The notes under the pieces: model-generated | The model's database searches: none | The model's input: only the letters and a program-made list of their open reading frames with translations | Told to the model about the DNA's origin: nothing | NCBI RefSeq assembly: GCF_037038585.1 | Contig: NC_092523.1 | Coordinates: 48,377,501 to 48,441,500 of the forward strand | From: Patagioenas fasciata | Taxonomy: Eukaryota; Chordata; Aves; Columbiformes; Columbidae | Length of the DNA stretch: 64,000 nt | Direction of reading: 5' to 3' | Translations under genes and position numbers: made by a program | Shown here: positions 44,601-57,245 of the stretch, in pieces | How the letters are laid out: the number at the start of each line of letters is the position of its first letter | How positions within the stretch are numbered: the first letter of the stretch is position 1

Positions 44601-47600
44601 TTCCCAGGGCTTTTCAGCAGCATGGTGCTTGGTGCAGGAGGCAATGGAGCCAGGGAAGGGGACCTGACTCAGGCTGGGCTGAAGCATTCCTCCCTTCCCA
44701 TCCGTGCTCCTTCACATCAGGCTGCAAGTAGCTGCAGCACATGCTTGAACACTACCAGAGTCTTTGCTGCCTCAAGCCCCAAAGCCTCACACACCGGCCT
44801 GAAAGCCTCTGACAGCACATGAATAATGCCAGGAGCTTTGCCAGGTCTGCTTCCTCCGCTCTCTGCTGAGGCTTCAGTTTATAATCCCTGCTCCAGTGAA
44901 CTGCCCTACAGATTTTATCTCAAGAAGGACAAATAATCTATTGCCTTTGCCACGCAATAGCAGATAGAGCGAGAGTTCATAGTCATGGGGAAATCAGCTA
45001 TAAATCACCAGATAGGAGACTAATCACTGGGCTGATCTAGACTAGGAGATGGAAAAGCAGCTCTTCTTCAGAACAGTGATGAAGTGCTCCACATATCCCA
45101 ACAGCTGCAGATGGTTTGCACCCATGCAAATGTGATCAGGGCAGGACCTGCTCAAATCAGCAGGATGCAAAGTGGCCCATGCTGTTTTCTGCTGCAGATT
45201 TTATTTCCTTTCTCCCTCCCCTTGCCTTTTGCCACTGCCTCATCTCTGCCTGTAAAAGTCAGTAGGACTCCAACCACACTGAGTGAAAAACATAATGTCT
45301 GGTCCAGGATACTCAGTGAACATGGTTTTTAAGAGGATCTATGGCTTCTGATAGATGGTTAGCTCAGGCAGTTAATTTGGGCTGGTGTATGGGGGATGTG
45401 TTCGGCAACTGGCCTGAATGCTGCCTTGTGGAAACAGAGAAGCTCTCTCTGCACAATCCCTGAGCTGTTTCTTTTTCACCTGGTTGATTCTGGGGGGAGG
45501 CATGGAGGGACACAAACTGCAGGGTTTGGAGGTCAGCTGCTGGCAGCACCCCTAGGTCTGGGTGGTGGGTAAGCACCTATGGATGTGATGTGTCACCCTG
45601 GCTCTGAAGGACTGAGGAGGCTTATGATCCCACAGACATGCCAGACCTGCCCCTCAGCATCACCAGAACCCAGAGACCAGCCCTGATGAAGGATCCAGCA
45701 GGTCCAGAGCCAGCCTGGCTGTCCCCTGGGCTCAGCATCTTCCCGCACATGGCTCAGTGTGAGTGGTGGCCGGTTGGATGCAGGGTCATTGCTGAACGTT
45801 TCTACATACCCTTGGCATACAAGGTTGAGCCACATCAGTCAGCTGCTTCCTGATGTAAGATTCTGCCTGAGCTCTCCTTGACATTTTGTCATTTTTGATA
45901 CAACTGCGGTGCTGTGGCAGCTGTCAGACCTCATCAGTACCCTGTGCCCATCCCCTCACTCTCCTGCCTTCTCCAAAAGCCCTGAAGCTTTCCCCATGCC
46001 AGGTGTCAGGATGCACGTGGTCTGTGATCACGTTATTACAACCACAGATTATAAAGCAAATGTATAAATGAGGTGGATAAAATAAGCACATGGGTCCCTG
46101 AATCCCAAAATTTCAAGTGCTATGGGGATTAGACTAATATCTTTGGCTGAAGATTTGGGGATGCAGCAGAGCCAGAAAAGTGAATCCGTGGAAGCAAATT
46201 GATCCCCTGATCCCCCCCTTTCAGTTTGCTGTGAGACAGACTCAGTGTAAGGGATCAGGTTTGGAAAATGAACTGAAGCCAGTAAAGGTTACGGCATTTT
46301 AGCCTTTAACATAATCTGTGACATTTCGCCTTAACACACTTTGGATCCCATGTGGTTGCAAAGCCCTGAAAGCTTCCTGCAAGCCTCCTGAAGCTCTCTA
46401 GCCCCAGTGCAGTAGTTAATCACAGGCATGCAGATCCTAGCAGCTGCCTTCTTCGGGGATGTTGCTGTTTGCAAGTTGAAAGAGAAATTACTTGCTTAAA
46501 TTTCCCAGTGTTTGGTTAAGCATCTGGCCTCGGTGACAGGATTGAAGCTGAGCTTTCAATGATGTTTTTTGCTAAGAAGAAAGGGCTGGAGAAGAGCCAT
46601 TTCTCCTTTGGGCTTAAGATCATAAATAAGGCAGTGTTATGTAAGTGTGACTATAGCCTATTTATACAGAGTGTCAGACTCATACAATCAAGCTATGAAT
46701 GACAAATCTCCCACTAATTTCTATGAATATAACAGTGGTCCCTACTTGAGTTTTGCAACAGCAGTGGAAATGCATGTTGTTGTGTGTCAGTGGTAACTGG
46801 GACTCCACTCCAAATTATACTGAGGGAGGGGTGACTTACATCTGGCACTTCTTCTTATGCAGTCGCAGCGGGTTCATTGGCTCAGGCAGCTCCATGGTGC
46901 CCACTTCGGATCCCAAGGCCCAAATGGCAAGTGCCAGGGGAATGGAAACTCGCTGCCTTTCCTGAGCTCTCAGCCCTGAGGCAGTGGGCAGGCGGGAACT
47001 GGGCTCTTCAGAGGCTCTTCCAGAAAGACTGTGCCCTGTTAGGAGGCATGGAGCTGCCAAGTGCTCACCCAGGGCTCAGAAACCAAAAGTGTCAGCTAGC
47101 AAGGTCAAACCAACACAAGGAGCACCAACTCACGCACAGAGTTAACCGGGGAAACACCTTGCTGCAGGCCCCTGTGCACGCTCAGAATTTACATGGATTC
47201 AAAATGGAAAGGATGAATTCCTGGAAGCAAAGCTCATCAGGGTTCACTAAACACAGGGAGATTGCTCAGCGAGTGTGGCTGGAGTCCTTACAGCATATGC
47301 TTGCCTTGGTTCTGTATATTTGTCCGTAATATTGGTGCTGTTCAGTGTAAAGCTGCTGAACAGGGTGGTTTAAACCAAAATGGCCACACTTAGGCTAATG
47401 TGGCCTTAGCTCTGTGGGTCTAACTTGGCTGGCATGGCCTAATGCCTGCCTGGGATCAAGACAATGGTAATCACATTAAAAAAATCAAAGGAAGAATCAA
47501 ACCCAGAAATTAGTCCTAAGGCACAGAGAAGAAGTGATTGGAATTGTGACCAGGCAAAACCCCAAATCAGGTTCAAGTTTAAAGCCAGGGTTTTTTTCTT

Positions 47601-49094
47601 ATCCATCACCTCCCAGTCCAGGCTCTGCCTTGAGCACTGTCTCAGCATGGCAAACAATTACATATCGCTGCTTCTCCCAAGGTCCTGCTCGTGGCCCCTG
47701 TGCCAGCAGCTGTGCATGCTGGAGACCTGAGCATCACAGCCATCCACAGAGGGCCATGGCAGGAGGAGAAAGTCTGAAATCCCTGTGGGGCTCCTTTGTG
47801 CCTCCGGCTAATCTTCCTTTCCCGCTTCACAGATGATCTCAGCTCCCGCTGCAGCCTGATCACACAAATCCGCCGAGGACGTGCGGCCTTGGCTTGTCAT
47901 GGCCTGCTGTCCCCCGACAGAGATGAAGCAGCCACAGGGTCAAGGGTGGATGGCCCAGGGGGTCAGAAGTGACCACAGCTGCTGTGATGTTTTCTTAGAC
48001 AACCTCAGCAGAGCCCTGCGACTGATTCACCTCCTGTCTTGGTGCATCAGGCATTGACTCACACCCAAAATGCGTCAGATAGTTGTATCAGTGAAGAGCT
48101 TCATGGGCTTTGCCTCAAGTGTCCCCAGTGAACTTTGAAGCTGGGCCTTCTTTTAGAGGGGGAGGCAGATGGGAGACCTTTGCTGGTGATGGTCTGGGTC
48201 TCCGCAGGAACAGGAAACCAGGCTGAACGATTCTCTCAGCCTCCTACAATTGGCTTCTCAGTGACTTCCTCTGCCAGCCTGAGGTCCTTCTCACCAAAAG
48301 AAGAAAAAAAGAAAAAAGACCTGACCCAAGAAAGGCCTGATACTGCTGCCTTTGCAGTCATGACAAAGCCCTTGGTAGCTCCAGCAGGGACAGAAGGAAG
48401 AAGCAGAGAGCTCAGGCTTTCAGGCTGCTGCCAAACAGATGCTCTTGCGGCTGAAATCAACTTCTACAGCAGTTGGCACGCAGATGGACAGGCACATGCC
48501 ACAGCCTGGCTGGCAAGAGCTTCTGCCCTTGAAAATCTCTCCCAAGAGCTCACTCTTTCTGCACTCTGCTATGTCTAATGAGTTCATTAAAGGGAAAAGA
48601 AAACCCTTAGTAGAATAGGAAACACTCCAACAGATTCCTTAATGTCCAGGGTAGCCAATGCCCATCACAGACCTGGTGAGTCTTTCTGAGTAACCACCCC
48701 CAAACTGGAGGGCTTAAACCCAGGAGTGGTGTCAGGCACCAGCAGCATTGGCTCAGCAGAAATCAGGAAAAAAACAGTAGAGACAGAAGCAGCTGAAGAG
48801 TAGGAACAGCAGAAACAGTAAAACCATGTGCTAAATAGATGCATTTACTCAATGTCGCAGCCTGTCCAACAACACCAGGAGCCCTCAAAGGATTTTTGTA
48901 CTCCAACCATGGTATATAGATGTAAAAAAATCAGCCAGAACAATGACCTGGCTGCAAATGCAGCCAATCTGCTTCAGGCACTTTGGAAACAGCACGAACA
49001 CGAGTGAGTGAGCCAGCGCTTCCCAGGAGACTCTTTCTGTCTCGTGCCATGTGCCTGGGGGACTTCCTGAGCCAGTGCTGGGATCTGCGTCCCT
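41675..49094. other. intergenic DNA upstream of DUSP4, no gene seen
   Basis: About 7.4 kb. Open frames are short, overlap on both strands and resemble nothing known. A few motif-rich blocks (for example an octamer ATTTGCAT at 44163-44170 next to ATTAAT, and 44880-44970) could be regulatory. No repeat family was recognised. Confidence 0.65.
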
Positions 49095-49320
49095 GATAAC
49101 CCCAAAGAGATTTTTCCTCCATGAATAGACCTGGGTCCTTTTTGAACTCATGCAAATGTTCAGCATCCACAGCATCCTGCAGCAAGGAGCTCCACTGTTT
49201 CATTAGGCCAGTGCCACTTCCTTGGGCTTGCTTTGAACCTGCCACCTCCTTGTTTCCCTGCTCCTCCCCGTTTCTGTCCTGGAAGAGACAATCATTGCAA
49301 ACCCATCTCCCTCCAGCCTT
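49095..49320 (-). mobile_element. old CR1-type LINE 3'UTR remnant
   Basis: Plus-strand order CTCCATGAATAGACC, TTTTTGAACTCATGCAAATG, AGCATCCACAGCATCCTGCA, AGGAGCTCCACTGTTTCATT, then a CTTGCTTTGAACCTGCCACC block. This matches the order of antisense ancient CR1/L3-like 3'UTR sequence found across amniotes. It is strongly diverged; boundaries are rough. Confidence 0.6.
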
Positions 49321-51948
49321 GAGTGCTGAAGAAATGGCATCTTACTTGCTGCTTTATTTGAGGACCTAACAGTGTTGCCCTGAATTAACTAGAAAGAGCG
49401 AAGTGTAACTCTGGCCAACTAATTGAGGAAAATATTGCCTTTTTTGCAACTCTTGCTTTGTCACATGAAGGATATGTAGACAGGTTTCAGCATTTGTAGC
49501 CTGCTCTTCACCATTGAGACTCACTGAATAATTTTGTCAGGACATCAGCCTCTGAGAATGACACTGTATAGCACCATGCTCCTCTCAGGGGATGGAAATG
49601 ATTTATGAAAGTCTTTCTATGAAGCACAGGCTCCCCAGGTTGCTGGTCATTCAAACCTTATCATTCTGGGCTCTGAGCTTCAGCTCAGTGAGCTCCTGGG
49701 GTGTAACACGATTAGCAGGGAGGAAGTTGTGTTTTTGCAGAGTTTGGCACAGCATGAGAGCCCACGTGCATTTCTCCTGCTCTGTGCTGCCAGCACACAC
49801 TCACCAGTGGCTGATAATAGAGGGAGAAGTGGTCAAACAATCACCTTTGAAGGCAAAGAGGAATTAATAGATAGTCTCTAACAGCTTTGCATAGAAGGCA
49901 AAATGTATGGGTAGGACAAGTCATGTAGGCACACAAATAGGTACATCATGTCGGGTCTGGGTTTTTTTTTTCGCCTGTTTTCAGCATCGCTGCTGTAAGT
50001 CTTCGATACACAGCTCCAGTGACAAGGCCATCTGTTTCACCATGACAGCTGGCAGCTAGCAGAGGCCAGCATGAATAGTCTGCATCCTCTGGAGCCAGAG
50101 CACTGCCAAGCTTGCTAAGAAAAGCAATTTTGGCTGACCCAGATGAAAGCCACCTGCTGCCCTGGTCGGAGGCAGGGGAAGTGTGGGCACCATGGCACTG
50201 GGCTCTCCCAACCTCACACCACATCCCTCCCAGGCTGCCAGGCAGCAAGGTCCTGGGGCAGGGGAAGAACCCACTGACATCTCCTTTCACCACTGCATTT
50301 CAGCAGGGAGAAGCTACGGTACACAGCCTGCATGTACCCTGGGTTCTTTTTTTTCCTTTTTTTTTTTTAAACGAAGGATTTTCCTCTCTCTCTCTGTCAG
50401 TACCTTTGGTGTGACTATTACTCAGTGGCTGAGGGAGAGCATGGTGAGTAAGGGTGCTGAGGAAAGACTGACATAGGAAAATGCAGCGAGGAGGAGGAAG
50501 GGGCACAGTGTGGCCCTGCAGGCTCCCTGAAGGGCAGAGCAGTGGTGACAAAGTGCACAAAAGAGGAAGCGACAGAAAAAAAAAATGGGGAACTGCCCTC
50601 CCCCTGGGGAAGGTGTCCAAGACCAATTCCCCAGAGCACGTTAGCCAGCAACATGTGGCCAGCTGGTGACTGGGGACCTCACAGCTACCTGCTCCACCCC
50701 TACTGGGAGCCTTTTTGGGAAGCACTGCCTTCACCAATGCCACAAACTTGTACCCCATCTGCCTACTGCTGATCCCACACACCTTGCTGCAAGAGGAGGG
50801 GGCAATCTCTAATCACAGGGATCTCCTGGGGATGGCCACCTCCTTCCCAATATTTGCTAGGCTTTCTTGTGCAGAGAAGGGACCTGGCATCCCTCCTGGA
50901 AAAGCCACCCCCAAGCGCTGGCTTCGGGGCATCCTACAGCTTCTCACCATCCTTGGAGCTCTCCTGAACAGAAATGCCCAGCTGGTGAGGCTGACCAGGT
51001 CTGAATGCACTGCTCAGAGAAGTTCATCTGAACTGTAATTTCAAATATTGCCTTAAAAAGATGGCAAGACACTTTTTAACAGAAGTAGCCTTGAGACTAT
51101 CCAAATAGAAATAGGGGCTCATGGAAATATTCAGGGGGGGAGGAATGGGCTCATCTGCCAGCATCAGTGATACCACCAGTAGGCTTTGTTTGAAGAAGGA
51201 AAACTGAGACAATTTACCCAGCAGCAAGTACCTTGATGGGGTTACCACCACATTAAGGGAACCTCATTTATCAGGATTAGCCCCTGGGATCTCCCGCCAA
51301 GGTCAAAGCCAACGGTGCAATTGCAACCAATAGCAGTCCCTGCAGCCCTGTTGCACCACGTGCTGGTTTCAGTTCCAGCCAGAACCCCTCCTGGGCTTAA
51401 GTGTCTGGTACAAGACAGAACAGGAAAGGAAAATTACCAACAAAAGGGTTTTTCAGAGCTGTCCATTGTGTTTGTTTGGCTTTGTAAAAGTTCACTTCAT
51501 CTGCACAGAAAATTTCTGTAAATGTGGATGTAGAACTGCTTTGCAGAAAAATATTGAGGGTCACAATGGTACCTGGTACCTCTCCTGCAGACATCCTGGG
51601 CCAAGGGAAACCTGCCTGACTTTCCCTCCCTGTATTTGGAGACCGAATTGGCAGGGATGTGCTTTTGCTTCCTCACATGAGCACTGGCCTCCCTCTTTCT
51701 GTGCACTTGGGAAAAACTGGTCTCAGAACGAAGATGAGCTTTCTAATTCTCATAAAATCTTTCTCTCCCTGTGTTACACATGTCCATGTTAGCTTTGGGG
51801 CTGGACAGCTGAGGAAACCCACCCTGCATCACTGAGATTTTCCATCTCATCCTACCTTGTCCACCAGGAAAGAGCGATGGGGTAAGAGTCCATTTCTTAT
51901 GCCATGCTTGCTTTTTTCCTGAACTTCCTTGACTGAGCCTGTTGGGGA
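49321..51948. other. intergenic DNA, no gene seen
   Basis: Mixed-composition sequence with a T-run (about 50347-50370). No exon or repeat family recognised. Confidence 0.65.
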
Positions 51949-52070
51949 AAAAACCAAACCAAACCAAACCAAACCAAACCAAACCAAACTAAGCCAAACC
52001 AAAACAAAACAAAACAAAATTAAACACACAAAACCAAACCAAACAAAACCAAACCAAAACAAAACAAACT
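51949..52070. repeat. (AAACC)n pentanucleotide repeat with AAAAC variants
   Basis: About six perfect AACCA units followed by interrupted AAACC and AAAAC units over about 120 bp. No G on this strand except one. Likely length-polymorphic. Confidence 0.93.
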
Positions 52071-55000
52071 ATTCCAAAGCTCTAGGGACTGTAAACAGCC
52101 TGGAAACACTAAAACCATGAGGGCAGAGCATCCTTCCTCCCCAGGAAAGTGCAACCAGGGCATACAGCAAGCACTGATGCGCATGTGTCCATGGCGTCAG
52201 GGTCTGATGGGGAAAGGAACTAGGATTAACCAGTGGTTTTAATTATACACATGAATTTTTGCCACAATCTTACCAATTCAAGGCTGAGTATTTTGGGGCG
52301 TGCGCATGCCTAATCATTGCCAGTGACTGTCGCATGGGGAGCAGAGGCACGCTTAGCCGCCATGGATTGGGTTTGGATTAGCCCATTTCCTTTTCCATGA
52401 CACAGGAGAAATTTGTCTTGCATTAGCACTGTTTCCTACCCGCCTGGAAAGGAAGAAGTGGGTGGTGGCCACATCCCTTTCTCCAAAGGCTGCCCCCAGT
52501 GAAGGGGGCCCTGGGGCCACAGGGGAGGGAGCAGAGGGGGCTGGCTTCGCCACAGCATCCGCTCAAAGCATGTCAGACTCAGCTTTTAACCTGCCATCAC
52601 ACAGCCAGCCCTGTCTGCAACACAGCTTCTTCATCCTCACCTAACCAGCAATCCTGGCTGCAGACCTGCCACCCCACAGCATCCCTTCCTTAGACTGAAA
52701 TCCCCAGCAGGCAAAATGTCCTCCTTGTCCCTTTCTTTCCCAGAAGCTATGCCATCCTGCATCGCTCAGCAGGAAGTTTTCTGGCCTGACTGCAGGTGCT
52801 GGCAGGGAGGTTGGGTAGCTGCTGTGGCTACTGGCCATGAGACACAAAGTCCCCACAGGGAAGGCTAGCCAGGCTCATGAATGACTGCTGCTTGTTTGAT
52901 GTAATGAGCAAATATTGTTAACAAGCAGCTGCAATCTCCCGGCCTTGTGCCCTCCCCTTTGCACGTGAAGAGGCAATGTCAGGGTGTCAGGGCAGGCAGC
53001 TTCTGTGTTTTTTTCAACCCGGGACCAGCACAGATGGTCTCAGGGGCTGTGCCAGCCAGAGTGGCCCCTTTCCCCCTTCCCTTGGCCCTGCAACCTCTAG
53101 GCCAGAGCACCTATTACACCTATTGCACAGCTTCTCAAATCCCCCCAGCATGTCATGGTGTAGCAATGTATGTGCTTCAGTCCAGACACCCACCCACCCA
53201 GACCAATTTAACATCCATCTCACTCAAGTGTGGGGCAGGGAGGGCCCCAGGCCCTTCGACTCAAACAGATATTCAGCCTTGCTGGCCTATCTGGGCCTTT
53301 ATGTGCCCCTCTGAGGCCCAGTGCTCTCTGGCATTAAGGGGTGGCTATTTAGCTTTATCATTTTGTTGTCAGAAGAGATGGTAGGACTAGGGGCAGAGGA
53401 AAGAAAAGGTTGGAAATGCGTTCCATTTCCTAGAGGCAGCCGCTTTTTCCTCCTCCCTAATTGCCCAATCAACCACACGATGAGTCACTGGTCTCCCACA
53501 TTTCCACCTGACCCACTTTTGGCTTGTCGGGGCTGACTGCAGAGCTTTTGTTTCTAGGATGCACACACATACAGCCATGGAGCTGCGATGCTTTGGGCTT
53601 CTCCTGTGCGAAGTTACCTGGAAGCAGGGAAGCTTTTCAGTCCCAGGCTTCCCTTAAAGGCACAAAGTTATGACCGTCCCAGGCCACCACCACCCAGGCT
53701 CCACTGGGAAAGTCCTGAGGGCTTTGCCTGAGATTTGACCACTGGCAGCTCCAAGCTGAGTCTGGTAGTTTGGGACTGCAAAGCTGTTATCCTGCGGTAC
53801 GGTTTCCCCCTGGGGAAGCTGAAAGGAATAAACAGCAGATGAGGCAGCTTGTTCTGCTCACCTGCTAACGGGCTTCTCCCAATTTGCATCACTCCTGTCT
53901 GTGGAAAGGTACTGTCACGAGTCAGAATGCTTGCACAGGCTGAAGGAAAAGCATCTCTCAGAGGTGCTCAGATGACTGTGCCCACCAGGGGCCTGTGAGC
54001 CTCCTCAGTGCTGTGGCCAGCATGGACCTCTCCTTTTCCAAAACCAGGAGCAGCACTGTTTTGAACCACAGTTGAACTGGTCAGCTGAGAAACACAGATT
54101 AGCAGCAGAAAGCAGAAATGGCATCCCAGGCAGAGGAACAGCCCTGGGCAGCAGTATAAATAGACACACTCTTGCTCTGCTTTGTGCATGGTGGTGTCAT
54201 GATTTTTTTTCCACTGCCCAAGGAAAATTCCCAGGGGCAAAACATCCATCCCAATTGTATTTTCCATGTCCAACTCATTGTACTTCCTATTTGCTCAGTG
54301 TTAGCCTTAAAAACCTCCCGCATCCAGCTGCTGACAGCTGTACAAGGTCCATTCTCTACCCCAAAGATGCTCACAGCCCCCTACAGCCAGGTAGCCATGA
54401 AGCAGTGCTTCTTTTTAGCTTTTCGCAGCACCTGGCAAACCCTGTGAGAAAACAAATACCATGGTTCCTGCCCACAGGCTGCAAAACGTGGGAGAAGGAG
54501 GCCACACACCTCAGCAAGCAGCTTTCCGGGCACCTGACCACAGCACGGGCTGAGGGCTGGGTGCTGATGAAAAGGCCTGTTTACGTTTTCAGCGCACATG
54601 GCCCTAATTACTGGTGTCTGTGCACTAATACATGCTCTGCTGGCAAGCCAGGAGGCAAGGCTGGGCACACGTGCCCCAGCGCATGGGACCCAGCCCAGAG
54701 CACTGGCAGGGTCTGATAGGATGGTGGTGTGCCTGTGCCCCACTGTGCCCAGTTGTGTCCACCACCCCATGCACCACGGCCATGCTGCCCAGCAGGAACC
54801 CACCCAGAACCAACCTGAGGGTCATGCCAGGCCTCATCTCCTGGATTTGGGGAAGGTTCGGGATGCAAGGGGTTTGTCTGGGCTGGAAACATGCTGATCA
54901 AGGCACGGTTCCTTGGCCGCAGTCATGCCTGAGCCGGCCGCACCCTGGCTCCCATCCAAAGAGGTGGTGGCTCCCGTGGCCAACGTGCCCTCCTCCTTAA

Positions 55001-57030
55001 ATGCTTACAATATTTGGCACTTGCTAGGTCCCTAGCTCTCTGCGCCAAGATTTTGCGCGGTGTGACAGCTATTTGTTACACCCTGGAAAAGTGGGAGACT
55101 GCATTTGTTTGGAAATCAGGGTTGTTTATTTGACTCTTCCCATGACAAATCAGAAGCTGTTTAATGAGGCTTTTTTTCCTTTTTTAATGGGATCTACAAC
55201 TTCTGACATGACTTTTCTCACAGAAGCCCACAACCCTAGTACCTACAATGAGCTGCAGCTACTTGTAGCTTCATAAAACAAAAAGCACCAGGTCCTTTTC
55301 ATGCCCTTTCCTCTGCCCTTGAGAGCAGCCTGTGGCAGAGTCCGGTCACATTCATCCTATTAAGCTCCTTGTCACTCCAGAGCAAGGCACCTGAACTGCA
55401 GCCCAGGTTTCCTTCCCAGCCACAGCCTAACACTGTGCCCCATTGCTCAGGTCGCTGCCTGGGAAACTCCTTCCCAGATGATTCACAAAGATAAAATCCA
55501 CTCCTCATTTCAGACCCTGAAAGTACATAGTGAAGTATTTGCAGGAGAGTGCAGATGTGCCTGGACTCACCAAAATACAAGCCACTGCACTCAGCCAAGT
55601 TTGGAAGCATTAATGAAGCTGGCCCGGATTTACACTGGCGTAACAGAACAAAACTCAGGCTCTGATTAAAAAAAAAGAAAGAAGTCAAGGAAATCCCATG
55701 TAAATGTGATAGGTGGCAAAGGAAGAGGATGGTTTTTCACTGGTGAGGCATAAAAATTTGTACTGAAAAATCAATTAAGTGAGCAAGTAGAATCGCATCA
55801 ATTCCCTAAATGTCCCTTTGGAGATGACTTTTAGTTCCACTGTTAAATATCACTGCTGCAATTGCAATGAGAGGAAATCAGTGGTATTCACTGATATATG
55901 AACCTGCCAGGAGAGAATGGCGTTCATCTGAAAATGTGGCCATAATTCTTCTCCTTGCATTATTTTCCCGCTTCCTGCACTTCTCTGCCTCTCCCTTTGT
56001 ACATTAGTTGTCCAGGCTGAAACCCTCAGCTCAGCATCCTTCGACTGCAGCAGAAGTGGGGTTCCTCCACAGATACAAGCCAAAGGGACACCCAAGAGGG
56101 ACTGAGGCAAATTTGGGCTGAAGCTGCCATTTCCCAGGGCTCTCCTCAGTCCATGAGGCATAGTTGTTAAATAACCAGCACCTCCTTGGCGCAGCCCCCA
56201 GCCCCTGGAGCCCACCCTGCCTGCCAGTGTCTCAGCTCACTCCGCTCACCCCACTCATCCCATCCTCAGGACAATGCCCACAGCACCCAGCAATTAGTAA
56301 TTTTTGTCAAGTGATTTAGCAGCCCTGAGTTGCTCGTAGCGCAGTGAACATCCTGTGAGCGCCAGAGGCAAGGGGGGAACCACAGGATGCGAAGCACAAA
56401 GCTTATCAAAAATGCCCCCGCAGGAAGTGCAGTGATGAATATAGAAACCTGATCAAACCGCAGCCAGAAACGGGCTGCGGAAGGCTCCGAGAGATGCTGG
56501 GCTCTCTTGTGACCTGCCAAATTGCTATCTGCTTCCTTCCAGCAAAATTAAAAGAGGCGTAATGTTATCTGAGAAGGAAAGTTGAACGCATATGGGGAGA
56601 AGGCATTCAGTCCAGCAGAGGCGTGCGTGTCTGTACCTGCTTTTGTAGGTACCTGCTAAATTTCAGCCCTTTCTCATACACATGCCAACTCCATGCCTGT
56701 GCTTCTTCATTAGGTGCCCCAAAGCAGGAGGCTGGCAGTGCCATCTAGCACCTTCACAGCTGGCCCCAGCCCCAAGGTGCTGGACCATCACCCACAGCCC
56801 CTGCAGCCGCCTGAGCTCCTCCACGTGCCAGGGGCAGGACCCACTCACGTTTGGCAGGGGTGCTTCAGAGGCAGCTCAGCCCCATGGTGGGTGTCAGCAG
56901 GTAATGCCAGGAGACCTGCTGAGGCTGGCGCCTTGACAGACTCTGACAGGCGCCTTGCTTAAGGGTGGCACCCAGGAGCAGGAGTGTCTGCAGGAATAAC
57001 AGCCTCATCAAGAAAGCACCTGGCTCACAG
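52071..57030. other. intergenic DNA with candidate regulatory blocks
   Basis: No gene. A 214-codon open frame at 54072-54716 lacks any recognisable domain and overlaps other frames. Blocks at 52868-52940 and 56275-56590 look like candidate conserved noncoding elements, and an AP-1 site TGAGTCA lies at 53481-53487. Confidence 0.6.
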
Positions 57031-57245
57031 GATCATAGAACCACAGAACAGTTTGGGTTGGAAGGGACCTTCAAAGGTCATCTAGTCCAACCCCCTGCCA
57101 TGAGCAGGGACATCTTCACCCAGATCAGGTTGCTCAGAGCCCCATCCAGCCTGGCCTTGAATGTCTCCAGGAATGGGGCATGTACCGCCTCTCAGGGCAA
57201 CCTGGACCAGTGCTTCACCACCCTCATTGTAAAAAATCTTCAGTC
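57031..57245 (-). mobile_element. CR1 LINE 3' end, relatively well preserved
   Basis: Starts ATCATAGAACCACAGAACAG, then TTTGGGTTGGAAGGGACCTT, CATCTAGTCCAACCCCCTGC, CATGAGCAGGGACATCTTCA, GATCAGGTTGCTCAGAGCCC and CATCCAGCCTGGCCTTGAAT. This is a near-consensus antisense avian CR1 3'UTR. The octamer end on the left puts the element on the minus strand. It is the least diverged CR1 in the window. Confidence 0.93.

Noticed and set aside
54072..54716. 214-codon open frame in the intergenic region
   Set aside because: No recognisable domain, overlaps several other frames on both strands, and no splice or promoter context. Treated as chance.
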